Positions 1 to 9,249 are shown, counted from the first letter of the stretch. The stretch is 64,000 nt of DNA from RUG14199 sp964629225 (GCA_964629225.1 CAZVQC010000007.1:1-64000); one strand, 5' to 3'. Notes: a model not told the origin generated them from the sequence alone. Program-made: numbers and translations.

Positions 1-100
1 TCACACATTCCCGTGGCACACAGGGTGGCGATGCCGTAAGTGTGAATCCACGAATACTGCCTTATCAACCCGTAGCAAATGTCTGGTGCTTTTTAGGATC

Positions 101-142
101 ATAACCGCAAAACTTTCCGAAAAACGGAAGTTTTGCGGTTAT
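101..142. repeat. Long inverted repeat (hairpin)
   Basis: Two arms of 18-19 bases around a short A/T loop are complementary apart from one bulged T. Neither strand has a T-run directly after the stem, so this is not a canonical terminator. Bases 1-100 hold no gene I can support: one minus-strand frame stays open to the left edge, but it has no ATG and no recognisable product. Confidence 0.5.
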
Positions 143-157
143 GATTCTGAAAATGAG

Positions 158-191
158 AGAAAACATGACTCTGCCGTCGGCAGAGCCATGT
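158..191 (-). terminator. Intrinsic terminator after the GyrB-like gene
   Basis: A 12-bp stem with one mismatch (CATGACTCTGCC paired with GGCAGAGCCATG) sits a few bases after the stop codon of the topoisomerase gene. On the minus strand it is followed by TTTTCTCTCATTTT. Confidence 0.7.
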
Positions 192-195
192 GCTG

Positions 196-2196
196 TTAAA
201 TGTCTGCTTCCTCGGTGTAGTTTTTGCCGTAGGCGAAGATGAATTCTTTTCTTGCGGCGAGGTTTTCACCGAGCAGGGTGTCAAAGATCTGCTCCGTCAA
301 GACGGCATCCGCCTCCGACACTCTGATAAGACGTCTCGTTTCCGGATTCATGGTGGTTCGCCACATCATATCCGGTTCGTTTTCGCCGAGACCTTTCGAT
401 CTTTGGATATTGTATTTTTTGTTCCCTATTTTTTCAAGGACATCTGCTTTTTCCTTTTCGTCGTAGGCGAAGAAGACATCGTCTTTCGTGGAGATCTCGT
501 AAAGAGGGGTCTCCGCAATGTAGATCCTGCCCTCCTTGATCAGGGTGGGAAGGAGTTTGTAGAACATGGTGAGAAGGAGGGTCCTGATCTGGAAGCCATC
601 CTCGTCGGCATCGGTACAGATGATGATCTTAGACCACTTCAGGGACGCGATATCGAAGGGGGAGATATTTCCCTTTACCTTTTTCTCGCTGATCTCCACG
701 CCGCAACCGATGACCTTGAGAAGATCCACTATGATATCATTTTTGAAGATCTTCTCATATGTGGATTTCAGGCAGTTGAGGGTCTTTCCTCTGACGGGTA
801 TGATCGCTTGAAACTCCGAGTCACGTCCCAACTTGCAACTTCCCATAGCCGAGTCGCCCTCTACGATGTAGAGTTCCCGTTTTTCGGGATCTTTTGAGCG
901 ACAGGCGACGAATTTTTCCACTCTTCCCGCCACGTCGTTTGATGTGGCGAGAGCTTTTTTTACGTCAATCCTGGTATTTTCCGCTTTCTCTCGGGATCTT
1001 TTGTTGATGAGGACTTGATTTAAGAATCTTTCTCCGTCGGCGGGCTTTTCGATGAAGAAGAACTCAAGCTGCTCCTTCAAAAAGGACGTCATGGCATCGG
1101 CAATGAAGGTGTTGGTTATCGCCTTTTTTGTCTGGTTAGCGTAGGATGTGACGGTGGAAAAACTGTTGGAGATGAAAACGAGGCAGTCCTCGATATCGGT
1201 GAACTTGATCTTGCTTTCATTTTTATTGTATTTTCCGGCGGCTTTGAGCTTTTTGTCAACGCCGTAGGTGAATGCCCGCTTCACCGCATCGTCGGGAGAG
1301 CCGCCTTCATCAAGGAAACTGGAGTTATGGAAGTACCTCAGTGCATTGACTCTTGAGCTGACACACCAGAGGAACTCTCCCTTCAGCTTGTATTCCGGCA
1401 GGTCTTCACGGTCGCGGCCCGAGGTCTCAAACTGCCAATAGACCGGCTCTGTCAGGGTGTTATCCCCCACCATGTCCTTCATATAGTCGTGGATGCCGTT
1501 TTCGTAGTAGTATTCCTGCGTTTCGAAGGTGCCCTCGGACACCTCGAAGTTCAGTATGAACTTGACTCCGGCATTTGCGGCAGACTGAGTCTTGAGGACG
1601 GTCTCAAAGTAGCTTCTCGGTATTGCGGTGTCGGTGAAGACTTCTCTGTCGGGACGCCATTTTTGAATGGTTCCGTGGCGAAGATCCTTTTTTTCGATGG
1701 TACGGGTCTTGAATTCGCCATATGGCTCACCCTTTCGGAAACTCATTTCGGACACGGTGGTGCCGTTCGAAGAGATGACTTCGAAATACTCTGAAGAATA
1801 CTGTGTCGCACAGGAGCCGAGGCCGTTCAGTCCCAGTGAGTACTGATAGACACTGTCATCTTCGTTATTTGAGTATTTTCCGCCGGCGTAGAGCTCGCAA
1901 TAGATAAGTTCCCAATTGTAGCGCCCTTCCGCCTCGTTGTATCCGAGGGGAACGCCGCGCCCGTGGTCTTTTACCTCGATGGATCCGTCAAGAAATACCG
2001 TGGTGATGATCTCATCACCATAGCCCTCACGTGCCTCGTCCACGGAGTTTGAGAGGATTTCGAAATAGGAATGCTCACATCCGTCAAGCCCGTCCGAGCC
2101 GAAGATGACCGAGGGTCTCAATCTGACTCTGTCGGCGCCCTTAAGGGCTTTTATCGATTGGTCACTGTAGTTGTTTTTTTTCTTCTTATCAGCCAT
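196..2196 (-). CDS. GyrB/ParE-like type IIA topoisomerase B subunit
   Basis: ATP-binding subunit of a type II topoisomerase, which with an A subunit would pass one DNA duplex through another. Visible motifs: GHKL ATP site with NSVDEA (50-55), DHGRGVP (77-83), GLNGLG (122-127), then the Toprim half with VEGDSA (about 443), DADEDG (about 529) and QRSKGLGE (about 596). The 666-residue length is normal for the family. It is a divergent paralogue: the usual EGDSAGGS reads EGDSAMGS, and the N terminus is a lysine run. It is the last gene of a long mixed operon, 17 bases after a lipoprotein gene, and is followed by a terminator. No A-subunit gene is visible, although one could lie beyond the left edge. 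GyrB versus ParE cannot be decided. Confidence 0.88.
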   Translation of the reverse strand: MADKKKKNNYSDQSIKALKGADRVRLRPSVIFGSDGLDGCEHSYFEILSNSVDEAREGYGDEIITTVFLDGSIEVKDHGRGVPLGYNEAEGRYNWELIYCELYAGGKYSNNEDDSVYQYSLGLNGLGSCATQYSSEYFEVISSNGTTVSEMSFRKGEPYGEFKTRTIEKKDLRHGTIQKWRPDREVFTDTAIPRSYFETVLKTQSAANAGVKFILNFEVSEGTFETQEYYYENGIHDYMKDMVGDNTLTEPVYWQFETSGRDREDLPEYKLKGEFLWCVSSRVNALRYFHNSSFLDEGGSPDDAVKRAFTYGVDKKLKAAGKYNKNESKIKFTDIEDCLVFISNSFSTVTSYANQTKKAITNTFIADAMTSFLKEQLEFFFIEKPADGERFLNQVLINKRSREKAENTRIDVKKALATSNDVAGRVEKFVACRSKDPEKRELYIVEGDSAMGSCKLGRDSEFQAIIPVRGKTLNCLKSTYEKIFKNDIIVDLLKVIGCGVEISEKKVKGNISPFDIASLKWSKIIICTDADEDGFQIRTLLLTMFYKLLPTLIKEGRIYIAETPLYEISTKDDVFFAYDEKEKADVLEKIGNKKYNIQRSKGLGENEPDMMWRTTMNPETRRLIRVSEADAVLTEQIFDTLLGENLAARKEFIFAYGKNYTEEADI

Positions 2197-2213
2197 TTTT
2201 ACTTCCCATTGGT

Positions 2214-2900
2214 TCAGTTTTGTTCCATTACCTGCTCTCCGCTTGAATGACCGTCAAGGGAGACGATGTAGTTGGTTTTGTAAGTCAGCTTTGCCTCGGC
2301 GCCGGAGGTGTCCTCAAGGAAGACCTTGAAATTGTAGCAGAATACACCGTTGTTTTTGACGGTCCCCTGGTACTCGACCTTGTAGGGGAGTCCTGTTGCG
2401 GCGTCTTTTTCTCCGTGTTTCGTCATGAACGTGGCTGCGGCCTCGTTGACTGTGGCGTTATCCTCGGAAAGCTCGGTGTAGATAACTCCGTTGACGGAAA
2501 CGTAGTAGTCGACCGTCTCTGAGGGCTTTTCCTCATCCCCCTCTGTTTTTGCGGGGAGTGTCACTCTGAAAAGATAATACTCACTGCCATCGCTCTGGGC
2601 GGTCATGTCATCAGTCTCGATCACGGCACAATCATCGTCGGGGTACTCGCTTGCAAGGGAGTCCTTGAGAAGTGCGGATGCCTCGCTCCGAGAGTGGCGG
2701 ATTGGAGCGCTGTCGTCAGTGGTATCGGGCGTGTTTGCGGTGTCCGATGCGTTGTCTGCGGTGTCACTGCCTGCAGAGTGGTCTTCTGTGGATATGACAT
2801 TTTTTTCCTCCACGGGCGTTGCTTTTCTGATGAGAGAACAGGATGCGAGGGAAGATATTGCGATGAGAGTGATCAAGATGACCGAAATTGTTTTTTTCAT
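2214..2900 (-). CDS. Putative lipoprotein of unknown function
   Basis: A 228-residue exported protein. A lysine-rich start and hydrophobic stretch end in the lipobox LASC, so Cys21 should be lipidated and the protein anchored on the outer face of the membrane. A Ser/Thr/Asp-rich linker (about 35-70) precedes a beta-rich region of roughly 150 residues that matches no family I recognise. GGAGG lies seven bases before the ATG. It sits 24 bases after the DHHW gene and 17 before the topoisomerase gene, so it is probably co-transcribed with both. Confidence 0.75.
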   Translation of the reverse strand: MKKTISVILITLIAISSLASCSLIRKATPVEEKNVISTEDHSAGSDTADNASDTANTPDTTDDSAPIRHSRSEASALLKDSLASEYPDDDCAVIETDDMTAQSDGSEYYLFRVTLPAKTEGDEEKPSETVDYYVSVNGVIYTELSEDNATVNEAAATFMTKHGEKDAATGLPYKVEYQGTVKNNGVFCYNFKVFLEDTSGAEAKLTYKTNYIVSLDGHSSGEQVMEQN

Positions 2901-2924
2901 TGTAAAAACCTCCGTTAGATACCG

Positions 2925-4157
2925 TTATTTATCGAGCCCCATTTTGAAGAGGCGGAATCCCGATTCGTTTGCCAACGTGTCCATGTTGTAGATGAGGAAG
3001 ACCTTGTTGATATTTTTCTCTCTGCAGAGCTCGGCGGGAGAGCCCGTGTAGTAGCGTAGGTCGATCATCACCACGTCATAAGTTCTCGAAAGGAAGGGGA
3101 CAAGGCTGTGGGCGAAGCTGTCCTTCACCACCAGAACACATTCTCTGTCGGCTCCTTCAAGAGTGATGTCGGTCTCGGCGGTGTTTCCGTCAAGAAAGAC
3201 TTTGTATTTATCCTTGGTATCAAGGGCGTTCATGTCGTAGAGACCGTTAATTACCTTTCCGGTGGAGAGAGTCGAGGTCAGATCCCCGTCTCCGTCAAAG
3301 CGGAAAAGCTCGATGGTGTCGGGCTTTGTCCATTTCGTACCTGCCGTGGACCATGTGGTGCCGAAGAAACTGTCACTCACCGTCTCGACAGTGAAGTCGT
3401 CCTGTGTGAAGATGGGAAGGGAAGCGCTCTCCGCTATCGCTCCGTACGCTCGAAAAGCGCCGAGAGAGGTCCAGTGGTGGTCGGTCTTGTACATAACGTA
3501 TTCGCCCTTTGAAAAGGCCTCTTTTATCGGCTCTCTCAGGTCGACGTAGTCAAGCCCCAGCTCCGAGCAGTCCTTTTTCAAAAGATTCCATGCGGCATCG
3601 GATGCATCCGTGCCGTAGGATGGGGGAATAACGTCGGTGACGGTATCCATGGTGCGACCGGCAAATGCGGATGTCACTTCAATACCGTTTTTGTCGCAGT
3701 GCTCCTTGAATGCGGCGATGCTTTCAAGGTTTCCTCTCAGTATCTTTTCGTCCACGGTGTCGTATCTTGTGACGAGGTAGCCGTCACCGGCGGTGATGAC
3801 CCCGTTGTTTTGATCCTTAAGAAGGATCTTTTCGCAAGCCGCTTTGAGACCGATGAAGGCATTTCTGAAAGGGAACTGATCTGCCACATAGTTCGATATG
3901 TCGGTGGCAAACTGCCCACTTGTGACGGCATCAAGCGTGACTTTCGGAGCGGTCTGCAGTGCTCGGTTCTCATCCTCCGACATCTCCTTGTCCGGGAAGA
4001 TGAAGAACAGTGCGGTAAAGACGAATATGAAGGAAAGGAACATCGCTACGGTGGCAATATTAGCCGCACGGTACTTCGGAGCCTTTTCCTTTTGCAGATC
4101 CATGTAAAACTGCTGTTCTTCGTCCGCAGTCATTTCTTTTTGTATCTTATCGCTCAT
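2925..4157 (-). CDS. DHHW-family (AlgJ/AlgX-like) membrane-anchored protein
   Basis: A 410-residue protein with a cytoplasmic N-terminal tail, one membrane helix (about 33-55) and a large extracellular domain. The signature KTDHHW (about 222-227) marks the DHHW family, related to the SGNH-like AlgJ/AlgX proteins that work with MBOAT acyltransferases to O-acetylate polysaccharides. The gene directly before it is an MBOAT, the classic pairing. Known of the family: the DHHW Asp-His takes part in acetyl transfer. Inference: this pair acetylates a secreted glycan or wall polymer. The acceptor cannot be told from sequence. Confidence 0.85.
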   Translation of the reverse strand: MSDKIQKEMTADEEQQFYMDLQKEKAPKYRAANIATVAMFLSFIFVFTALFFIFPDKEMSEDENRALQTAPKVTLDAVTSGQFATDISNYVADQFPFRNAFIGLKAACEKILLKDQNNGVITAGDGYLVTRYDTVDEKILRGNLESIAAFKEHCDKNGIEVTSAFAGRTMDTVTDVIPPSYGTDASDAAWNLLKKDCSELGLDYVDLREPIKEAFSKGEYVMYKTDHHWTSLGAFRAYGAIAESASLPIFTQDDFTVETVSDSFFGTTWSTAGTKWTKPDTIELFRFDGDGDLTSTLSTGKVINGLYDMNALDTKDKYKVFLDGNTAETDITLEGADRECVLVVKDSFAHSLVPFLSRTYDVVMIDLRYYTGSPAELCREKNINKVFLIYNMDTLANESGFRLFKMGLDK

Positions 4158-4171
4158 GTTCTTCCCTCCTT

Positions 4172-5560
4172 TCAGAATCTAAAATAGAGAAACGGGTTGT
4201 AGGATGAGTTGACGAGATATGCCACGCATATGAGGAGAAGCGCTATGCCGCCGACGGCAACGATCCATTTTGCCGCCGAGTATTTTTCATAGAGTCGGTA
4301 ATAGAGTTTTTTCGGATAGGGGGTAGATGCGATGCAAAGGATGAGAAACAGGAGGACGTTTGACAGAATATCAAAGTTGACGCTTCCGTTTGTGAGGGTC
4401 CCCTTTCCGAACATCAGACTGAGGTAGGACATTCCCTTTGACAGATCGTCGAAGGCGAAGAGCCACCAGCCGAAGAGGATAAGGATGAGGGAGTAGAGAT
4501 GGGAGAATACGGCGGGTATCTTTTTGAGAGCCTTCATAAGGAAGGTCTTCTCAATAATGAGAATGATGCAATAGTAGATGCCCCAAAGCACGAAATTCCA
4601 GGATGCTCCGTGCCACAGTCCCGTTAAGAACCACACCACAAAGATGTTGAGATACATTCTGAATTTTCCCCGTCTGTTTCCGCCCAGCGGTATGTAGACG
4701 TATTCCCTGAACCAGGTGCCGAGGGATATGTGCCATCTGCGCCAGAAATCGGTGATGCTCTTTGACATATAGGGGTAGTAAAAGTTCTCTCTGAAGGTAA
4801 ATCCCAGCATTTTTCCGAGACCAATCGCCATGTCGGAGTATCCGGAGAAGTCAAAGTAGATCTGGAAAGAGAAGAAGACGATCCCCACCCAGGCTCCGAG
4901 AGTGGTATTTGAGTCTCTCATGGACTCCCACACGGCTCCTGCCGAGTTTGCAAGCAGTACCTTTTTTGCAAAGCCGCATATGAAGGTGCGGATGCCGGAC
5001 GACATCATCAGGATATTGCGGGGACGGCTCCGCAGTTCTTTGTCCACGTCCTGATATCTTACGATGGGTCCTGCGATTAGCTGAGGAAAGAGGGTGACGT
5101 AGGTTCCGAATGCCACCGGGTCCTTCTGCACGGAGGCATCCATCCGGTAGACGTCAAGCACGTATGACAGCGCCTGGAACGTGTAGAATGAGATCCCGAT
5201 AGGAAGAGTAACGTTAATCCCCGGTATCGATATGAAGGGAAGTCTGTTCAAATTCCCGACTATAAAGTTGAAGTATTTGAAGAATCCCAAGAGCCCAATG
5301 TTGATGATTATCGCAACGATCATTATGATCCGTGCTTTTTTGCGGTCGCTATCCCGATATTTTCCCACGAAATATCCGGCAACGTAGTCAACCAAGATCG
5401 TGCCGATCATCAGAAAGACGTGGACCGGTTCGCCCCAGCCGTAGAAGAAGAGGCTGACGGCAAGGAGCACGGCGTTTCTCCACTTGAAGGGCACCGCAAA
5501 ATACATTATCAGTGTTGCCGCAAAGTAGAAGAACAGGAATTCAAGAGATGAAAAAACCAT
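4172..5560 (-). CDS. MBOAT-family O-acyltransferase (AlgI/DltB type)
   Basis: A polytopic protein of 462 residues with roughly ten hydrophobic segments. It carries the family hallmark WRRWHISLGTWFREYVYIPL in the middle and the conserved histidine in LWHGASWNF (about residue 316). The family moves an acyl group, usually acetyl, across the membrane to a partner that places it on a polysaccharide. The partner is probably the DHHW protein encoded 14 bases downstream. The upstream small ribbon-helix-helix gene ends two bases before this start. AlgI type fits better than DltB because no dltA or dltC neighbours are present. Confidence 0.92.
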   Translation of the reverse strand: MVFSSLEFLFFYFAATLIMYFAVPFKWRNAVLLAVSLFFYGWGEPVHVFLMIGTILVDYVAGYFVGKYRDSDRKKARIIMIVAIIINIGLLGFFKYFNFIVGNLNRLPFISIPGINVTLPIGISFYTFQALSYVLDVYRMDASVQKDPVAFGTYVTLFPQLIAGPIVRYQDVDKELRSRPRNILMMSSGIRTFICGFAKKVLLANSAGAVWESMRDSNTTLGAWVGIVFFSFQIYFDFSGYSDMAIGLGKMLGFTFRENFYYPYMSKSITDFWRRWHISLGTWFREYVYIPLGGNRRGKFRMYLNIFVVWFLTGLWHGASWNFVLWGIYYCIILIIEKTFLMKALKKIPAVFSHLYSLILILFGWWLFAFDDLSKGMSYLSLMFGKGTLTNGSVNFDILSNVLLFLILCIASTPYPKKLYYRLYEKYSAAKWIVAVGGIALLLICVAYLVNSSYNPFLYFRF

Positions 5561-5562
5561 AG

Positions 5563-5790
5563 TTACCTCCCGGAGCCGTCCCTGTCGGGGGTCTCTGTTT
5601 CGGAAAGATCCACCGAAGCCAGTTCTGCGGGCTTGATCTTTCCGTGGACCCGTTCATAGTAGGCGATGTTGGTCCTTGCCAGATGAAGGACGTAATTGTT
5701 CAAGGTCATGCCGTCGCTCTTTGCAACAAGCAGAAGTTTTTTGAGCATCTCTTCGTCCAGTCGGACCTCAAATGATACTTTGTTTTTCAC
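5563..5790 (-). CDS. Small ribbon-helix-helix-like protein
   Basis: A 75-residue protein. Residues 5-50 (FEVRLDEEMLKKL, then a second helix beginning NNYVLHLAR) have the beta strand plus two helices of Arc/CopG or HicB C-terminal folds, which bind DNA as dimers. The tail is acidic and polar. Its ATG overlaps the stop of the DMT gene by four bases and it ends two bases before the MBOAT gene, so it is translationally coupled on both sides. No toxin gene is adjacent, so an antitoxin role is unlikely. A local regulator is possible but unproven. Confidence 0.65.
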   Translation of the reverse strand: MKNKVSFEVRLDEEMLKKLLLVAKSDGMTLNNYVLHLARTNIAYYERVHGKIKPAELASVDLSETETPDRDGSGR

Positions 5791-6827
5791 AGATCGTTTT
5801 CTCCTTGATTTGAGTTTTCGGTGGGATCGACATAAGGATGTTTTTTCTTCTTTCGGGGTGTTGAGCCAAAGGATACGTGAAGCTTCTTTGACGGCACCGA
5901 AAGGATGAATACGGTGATCAGTATGAGCCCGATGCCCAGGTAGTCCTGCCAGACGAATTCATTGCCGAGAAAAACGGAGGCAAGCACCGTGCAGGATACC
6001 GGGTCTATGCAGGCTATCATGTTGGCCTTCACCGATCCTATGTCGGAAACGCCCTGCATATAGAGCGTGTAGCCCACAGCCCCTCCGATGATGACCACTC
6101 CGAACACCGCCGCTGCGGCGGGAAGGTCAAAGGGAAGGCGATACTGCCAGGGACGCACCACAAACAGCAGTATTATCCCACCGGAGAGCATTCCGAGACC
6201 GGTGGTCATGATGCTGCCGTATTTCGGCACGAGTCTTGTGGGAAGAATGGAGTAGAGCACCATTCCGAAGGCTGCCATCATACCCCAAAGGAAACCTTCT
6301 TTCGACATGGCGAGGGAGTGGATATCGGCGTGGGTAGCCAGCATAAAGACTCCGGTGAAGGCTAATACGACGGACACCGCCTCGGTCACCTTCGGCGGTC
6401 GCATATTCTTGATGCAGACTGCGATTATGATAATTATCGGGGACAGGTACTGAAGCACCGTTGCCGTCCCCGCATTGGAGGCGTCTACCGCTTTCAAAAA
6501 CGTGAACTGACCTAACATCAGCCCCGCAATACCGTAGATGAGAAGTATCAGTGTGTCCTTTTTGCTTTTGAAGAGCTTTGCGGCGGTGTCTCTGCTTTTA
6601 ATGAGGGAAAATGCGGTCAGAAGGACACCGGTAACGGTCATTCTGACACAGGTGAGCCATTCTGCGGGATAACCTCTTTTTTGCATGAGATACTGACCGC
6701 AGGTGCTCGATATTGCCCAGAAGAGTGCTCCGGCGACCGTTACGGCGGTACCCTTTGCGGAGTTCCTGCGGACGATCTTTCCTGCGAGCCTTTGCTGGGG
6801 ATGAAGTGCTTGATCTTGTCTTTTCAT
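5787..6827 (-). CDS. EamA/DMT-superfamily transporter
   Basis: A 346-residue membrane protein with about ten hydrophobic helices arranged as two EamA repeats, preceded by about 25 basic cytoplasmic residues and followed by a charged tail. Segments such as GLMLGQFTFLKAVDASNAGTA and VIIGGAVGYTLYMQGVSDIG are typical of drug/metabolite transporters. The substrate cannot be predicted. It follows truB by 21 bases and overlaps the next start by four bases, so it is an internal operon gene. Confidence 0.88.
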   Translation of the reverse strand: MKRQDQALHPQQRLAGKIVRRNSAKGTAVTVAGALFWAISSTCGQYLMQKRGYPAEWLTCVRMTVTGVLLTAFSLIKSRDTAAKLFKSKKDTLILLIYGIAGLMLGQFTFLKAVDASNAGTATVLQYLSPIIIIIAVCIKNMRPPKVTEAVSVVLAFTGVFMLATHADIHSLAMSKEGFLWGMMAAFGMVLYSILPTRLVPKYGSIMTTGLGMLSGGIILLFVVRPWQYRLPFDLPAAAAVFGVVIIGGAVGYTLYMQGVSDIGSVKANMIACIDPVSCTVLASVFLGNEFVWQDYLGIGLILITVFILSVPSKKLHVSFGSTPRKKKKHPYVDPTENSNQGENDL

Positions 6828-6848
6828 AAAAACCTACCGTGGCGGCAG

Positions 6849-7763
6849 TCACAGAACAAAGAGTTTTATCGGCTTCACAGCCGACCCTTTTTCAAACTCT
6901 TCGACCCTTCCGAGAGCGATGAACTCCCCGTTTCCGGAAAGTCTCACGAGGGTCCCGATGTCAAAACGGGTTCCAAGCTTGCTCTGATAGAGTTCTGTGC
7001 CTCCCTTTATCAGTTTGACGTAAAAACTGTTGATATCGATATTCGGAAGCTCTTCAAACAGGCTGACCGTAGGCTTCGGCAGCAAGAGTCTCTCTTCAAA
7101 ACTCATTTCCGACAGCTCCTCCACCGTCACCGCATCCTCAAGGGTGAAGTTCCCGGAGCGGGTGCGGCAAAGGCTCTTCATGGTGCCGCCGCATCCGAGG
7201 GCTTCTCCGATGTCGTTGCACAGGGTGCGGATATAGGTACCCTTGGAGCACTTCACGTAAAGTCGGTAGGTGTCCTCCGACAGCTTTTCGTATTTTATCG
7301 ACTTCACCGTAATGGGCCGGGCATCTCTTTTTACTTCTCCCCCGTCCCGGGCGATGTCGCAGAGTTTTCTGCCGTCCACCTTGAGGGCACTGTACATGGG
7401 TGGCACCTGCATGAGGTCTCCTTCAAAATCGCAAAGCACCTTTGCCACCGCATCTTCGCTTGGAACGGTGTCGCAGGTCTTCAGCACTTCTCCGGTAATG
7501 TCCTGAGTGTCGGTGGTGATGCCAAGTTTCAGCTCTGCTACATATTCCTTGTCTTCGGCAAGGAGAAAGTCCGCAGCCTTGACCGCGCGGCCCAAAAGGA
7601 TAGGAAGGACTCCCGTCGCCATCGGGTCAAGGGTACCCGTGTGCCCTACCTTCGGCATGTCGTAGAGCTTTCTTAAAATGGATACTATTTTGTGGGAGGT
7701 AACTCCGGCGTGTTTGTTCACGACGAGTACCCCCGTTACCGTAGCCGGTTTGTTTCTGCTCAT
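6849..7763 (-). CDS. truB: tRNA pseudouridine(55) synthase TruB
   Basis: Isomerises uridine 55 in the T-loop of tRNAs. The catalytic aspartate is in GHTGTLDPMATG (Asp46); KCSKGTYIRTL and a C-terminal PUA-like tail are also present. With this start the protein is 304 residues, the normal size. The frame stays open to 7904, but the first 47 residues would be non-homologous. ATG 7763 has AAAGGA upstream and overlaps the stop of nrnA as ATGA, as is typical of the rbfA-nrnA-truB order. Confidence 0.96.
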   Translation of the reverse strand: MSRNKPATVTGVLVVNKHAGVTSHKIVSILRKLYDMPKVGHTGTLDPMATGVLPILLGRAVKAADFLLAEDKEYVAELKLGITTDTQDITGEVLKTCDTVPSEDAVAKVLCDFEGDLMQVPPMYSALKVDGRKLCDIARDGGEVKRDARPITVKSIKYEKLSEDTYRLYVKCSKGTYIRTLCNDIGEALGCGGTMKSLCRTRSGNFTLEDAVTVEELSEMSFEERLLLPKPTVSLFEELPNIDINSFYVKLIKGGTELYQSKLGTRFDIGTLVRLSGNGEFIALGRVEEFEKGSAVKPIKLFVL

Positions 7764-8803
7764 TTGGGCATCCTTTCGTTCTTGTATTCCGCAACGGCCT
7801 TTGAAAAAGCGGACACTGCCGCAAGGTAGGCATCCTTCGGAGAGGATGCGGTCAGCGTTGCACCGGCGGCTCTTTGGTGGCCTCCTCCTCCGAAGGCGGC
7901 ACACACTGCCGAAACGTCGATGGGGCAGTTCGCCCGTGATGACAGTTTGAATCTTTCTTTGTTTTCGGTATCCTGTCTCAGAACGAAGGCGACGAGGACG
8001 TTTTCAAGTTTTCTCGGAACATCCACCGCTCCGCCCAAGTTCTCGCTTTTAAGACCTTTTGACATTATCTCATCGGCAGTCAAAAGAACTCCGCAGAGGG
8101 ATCCGTCCTCAAACAGCTCTGCCTTTGAAGCCACCAGAGCATTCGCTGCCATGTCGGACTCGGTGACGGTGTCGTGAAGGAGTCTTGATATCTCATCGGC
8201 AGCCATTCCGTCGGTGTCGGTTATTATTTTGAGAAGCTCGGATGCGACGGTGAAGGTCTTCGGAGTGGTGTTGCTGAACTTGAAACTTCCGGTGTCGGAA
8301 GTAATGGCTCCGTAGAGTGCTCTTGCGACGTTTCCGGAAAAGAATGCCTCCCCGTCCCTTTCAAGCATTTTTGCAAGGTCAAATATTATCTCTCCGCAAG
8401 CGGCGGCATCCGGAACGATCAGAGCATCCGCATAGGGAGTGCCGGATGAATGGTGATCTATCATGAGATCCGTTCTCTCTGCGAGATAGGACAGCTCTCC
8501 GAGCTGGATAGGAGAGGCGGTGTCCACCGTCACGAGGGTGTCAAAGGGGGCGTCTCCGTCAAAGATGAAAGTGTCCTCTCCCATTAGGATGGAGAGCCTT
8601 TTCGGAACGGCGGAGGGAGCGGCGACTGTGGCGGTCTTTCCCATGGATCTCATCAGCTTGCAAAGTGCCGATGCGGACCCTATTGCATCTCCGTCCGGGT
8701 TGGTGTGGCAGAGGATGAGGATATTGTCGGCGGCGGCAAGTTTGTCTGCAGTCTCTCTGAGAGTCAGCTTCCTGAATGATCTTTCTGTCATTTTGTCAGT
8801 CAT
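7760..8803 (-). CDS. nrnA: DHH-family phosphoesterase, NrnA-like oligoribonuclease/pAp phosphatase
   Basis: Hydrolyses short RNA oligonucleotides and/or pAp in the cytoplasm. DHH motifs are clear: HTNPDGDAIGS (33-43), VTVDTAS, then MIDHHSSG, with DHHA1 at the C terminus ending GGGGHQRAAGATL. The start is ambiguous among clustered ATGs at 8824, 8812, 8803 and 8791. I chose 8803 because GGGG lies nine bases upstream; 8791 is also plausible and would begin just after the rbfA stop. It sits between rbfA and truB, the usual Firmicute arrangement. Confidence 0.93.
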   Translation of the reverse strand: MTDKMTERSFRKLTLRETADKLAAADNILILCHTNPDGDAIGSASALCKLMRSMGKTATVAAPSAVPKRLSILMGEDTFIFDGDAPFDTLVTVDTASPIQLGELSYLAERTDLMIDHHSSGTPYADALIVPDAAACGEIIFDLAKMLERDGEAFFSGNVARALYGAITSDTGSFKFSNTTPKTFTVASELLKIITDTDGMAADEISRLLHDTVTESDMAANALVASKAELFEDGSLCGVLLTADEIMSKGLKSENLGGAVDVPRKLENVLVAFVLRQDTENKERFKLSSRANCPIDVSAVCAAFGGGGHQRAAGATLTASSPKDAYLAAVSAFSKAVAEYKNERMPK

Positions 8804-9164
8804 CTCCGTCATCCCCGTCGTCATCGCTGATATCGAGAGTGCCCAAAATGCGTGCTATCTCGACACCGTGCTCCACCGAATTGTCGTAGATGAAGGATAT
8901 CTCCGGAGTGATCCTGAGGTTGAGCTCCTTGGCGAGACGGCTTCTCACGAATCCCGATGCGCTTTTGAGTCCTTTTTTTATGTCATCGTCCTCTCCGGTG
9001 ACCGAGGAGTAGAATATCTTTGCGTATTTCAGATCCGCCGTGACGTCCGCAGACGTTATCGTGATCAGTGCTCCCGACACACGAGGGTCTTTCACCTCTC
9101 TCAGTATTGATGAGACCTCCGACGCCACTGCGTCATTGATGCGTTCCTGTCTGAATTTTGCCAT
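8796..9164 (-). CDS. rbfA: 30S ribosome-binding factor RbfA
   Basis: Late maturation factor for the 30S subunit, binding near the 5' end of 16S rRNA. The 122-residue product contains the family core KDPRVSGALITITSADVTAD and the end of the KH-like fold (SFIYDNSVEHGVEIARIL). The frame is open to 9308, but only ATG 9164 has a ribosome site (AAAGGAC) and matches family length. It is the first gene of the minus operon. nusA and infB, its usual upstream neighbours, are not in the window. Confidence 0.95.
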   Translation of the reverse strand: MAKFRQERINDAVASEVSSILREVKDPRVSGALITITSADVTADLKYAKIFYSSVTGEDDDIKKGLKSASGFVRSRLAKELNLRITPEISFIYDNSVEHGVEIARILGTLDISDDDGDDGDD

Positions 9165-9249
9165 GACTGTCCTTTCGTCGGGGGCTTTTTTATGAGTCCC
9201 CCTCTTAAAGATCGGGATCGTTTCATTATCCCAAACTACTTCAGTTTCC

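Noticed and set aside
1..100. Partial gene at the left edge on the minus strand
   Set aside because: One frame is open to the edge, but there is no ATG and the residues match no family; too short to call.
5563..5790. HicB-like antitoxin of a toxin-antitoxin pair
   Set aside because: Only the ribbon-helix-helix part is present and no small toxin gene is adjacent.
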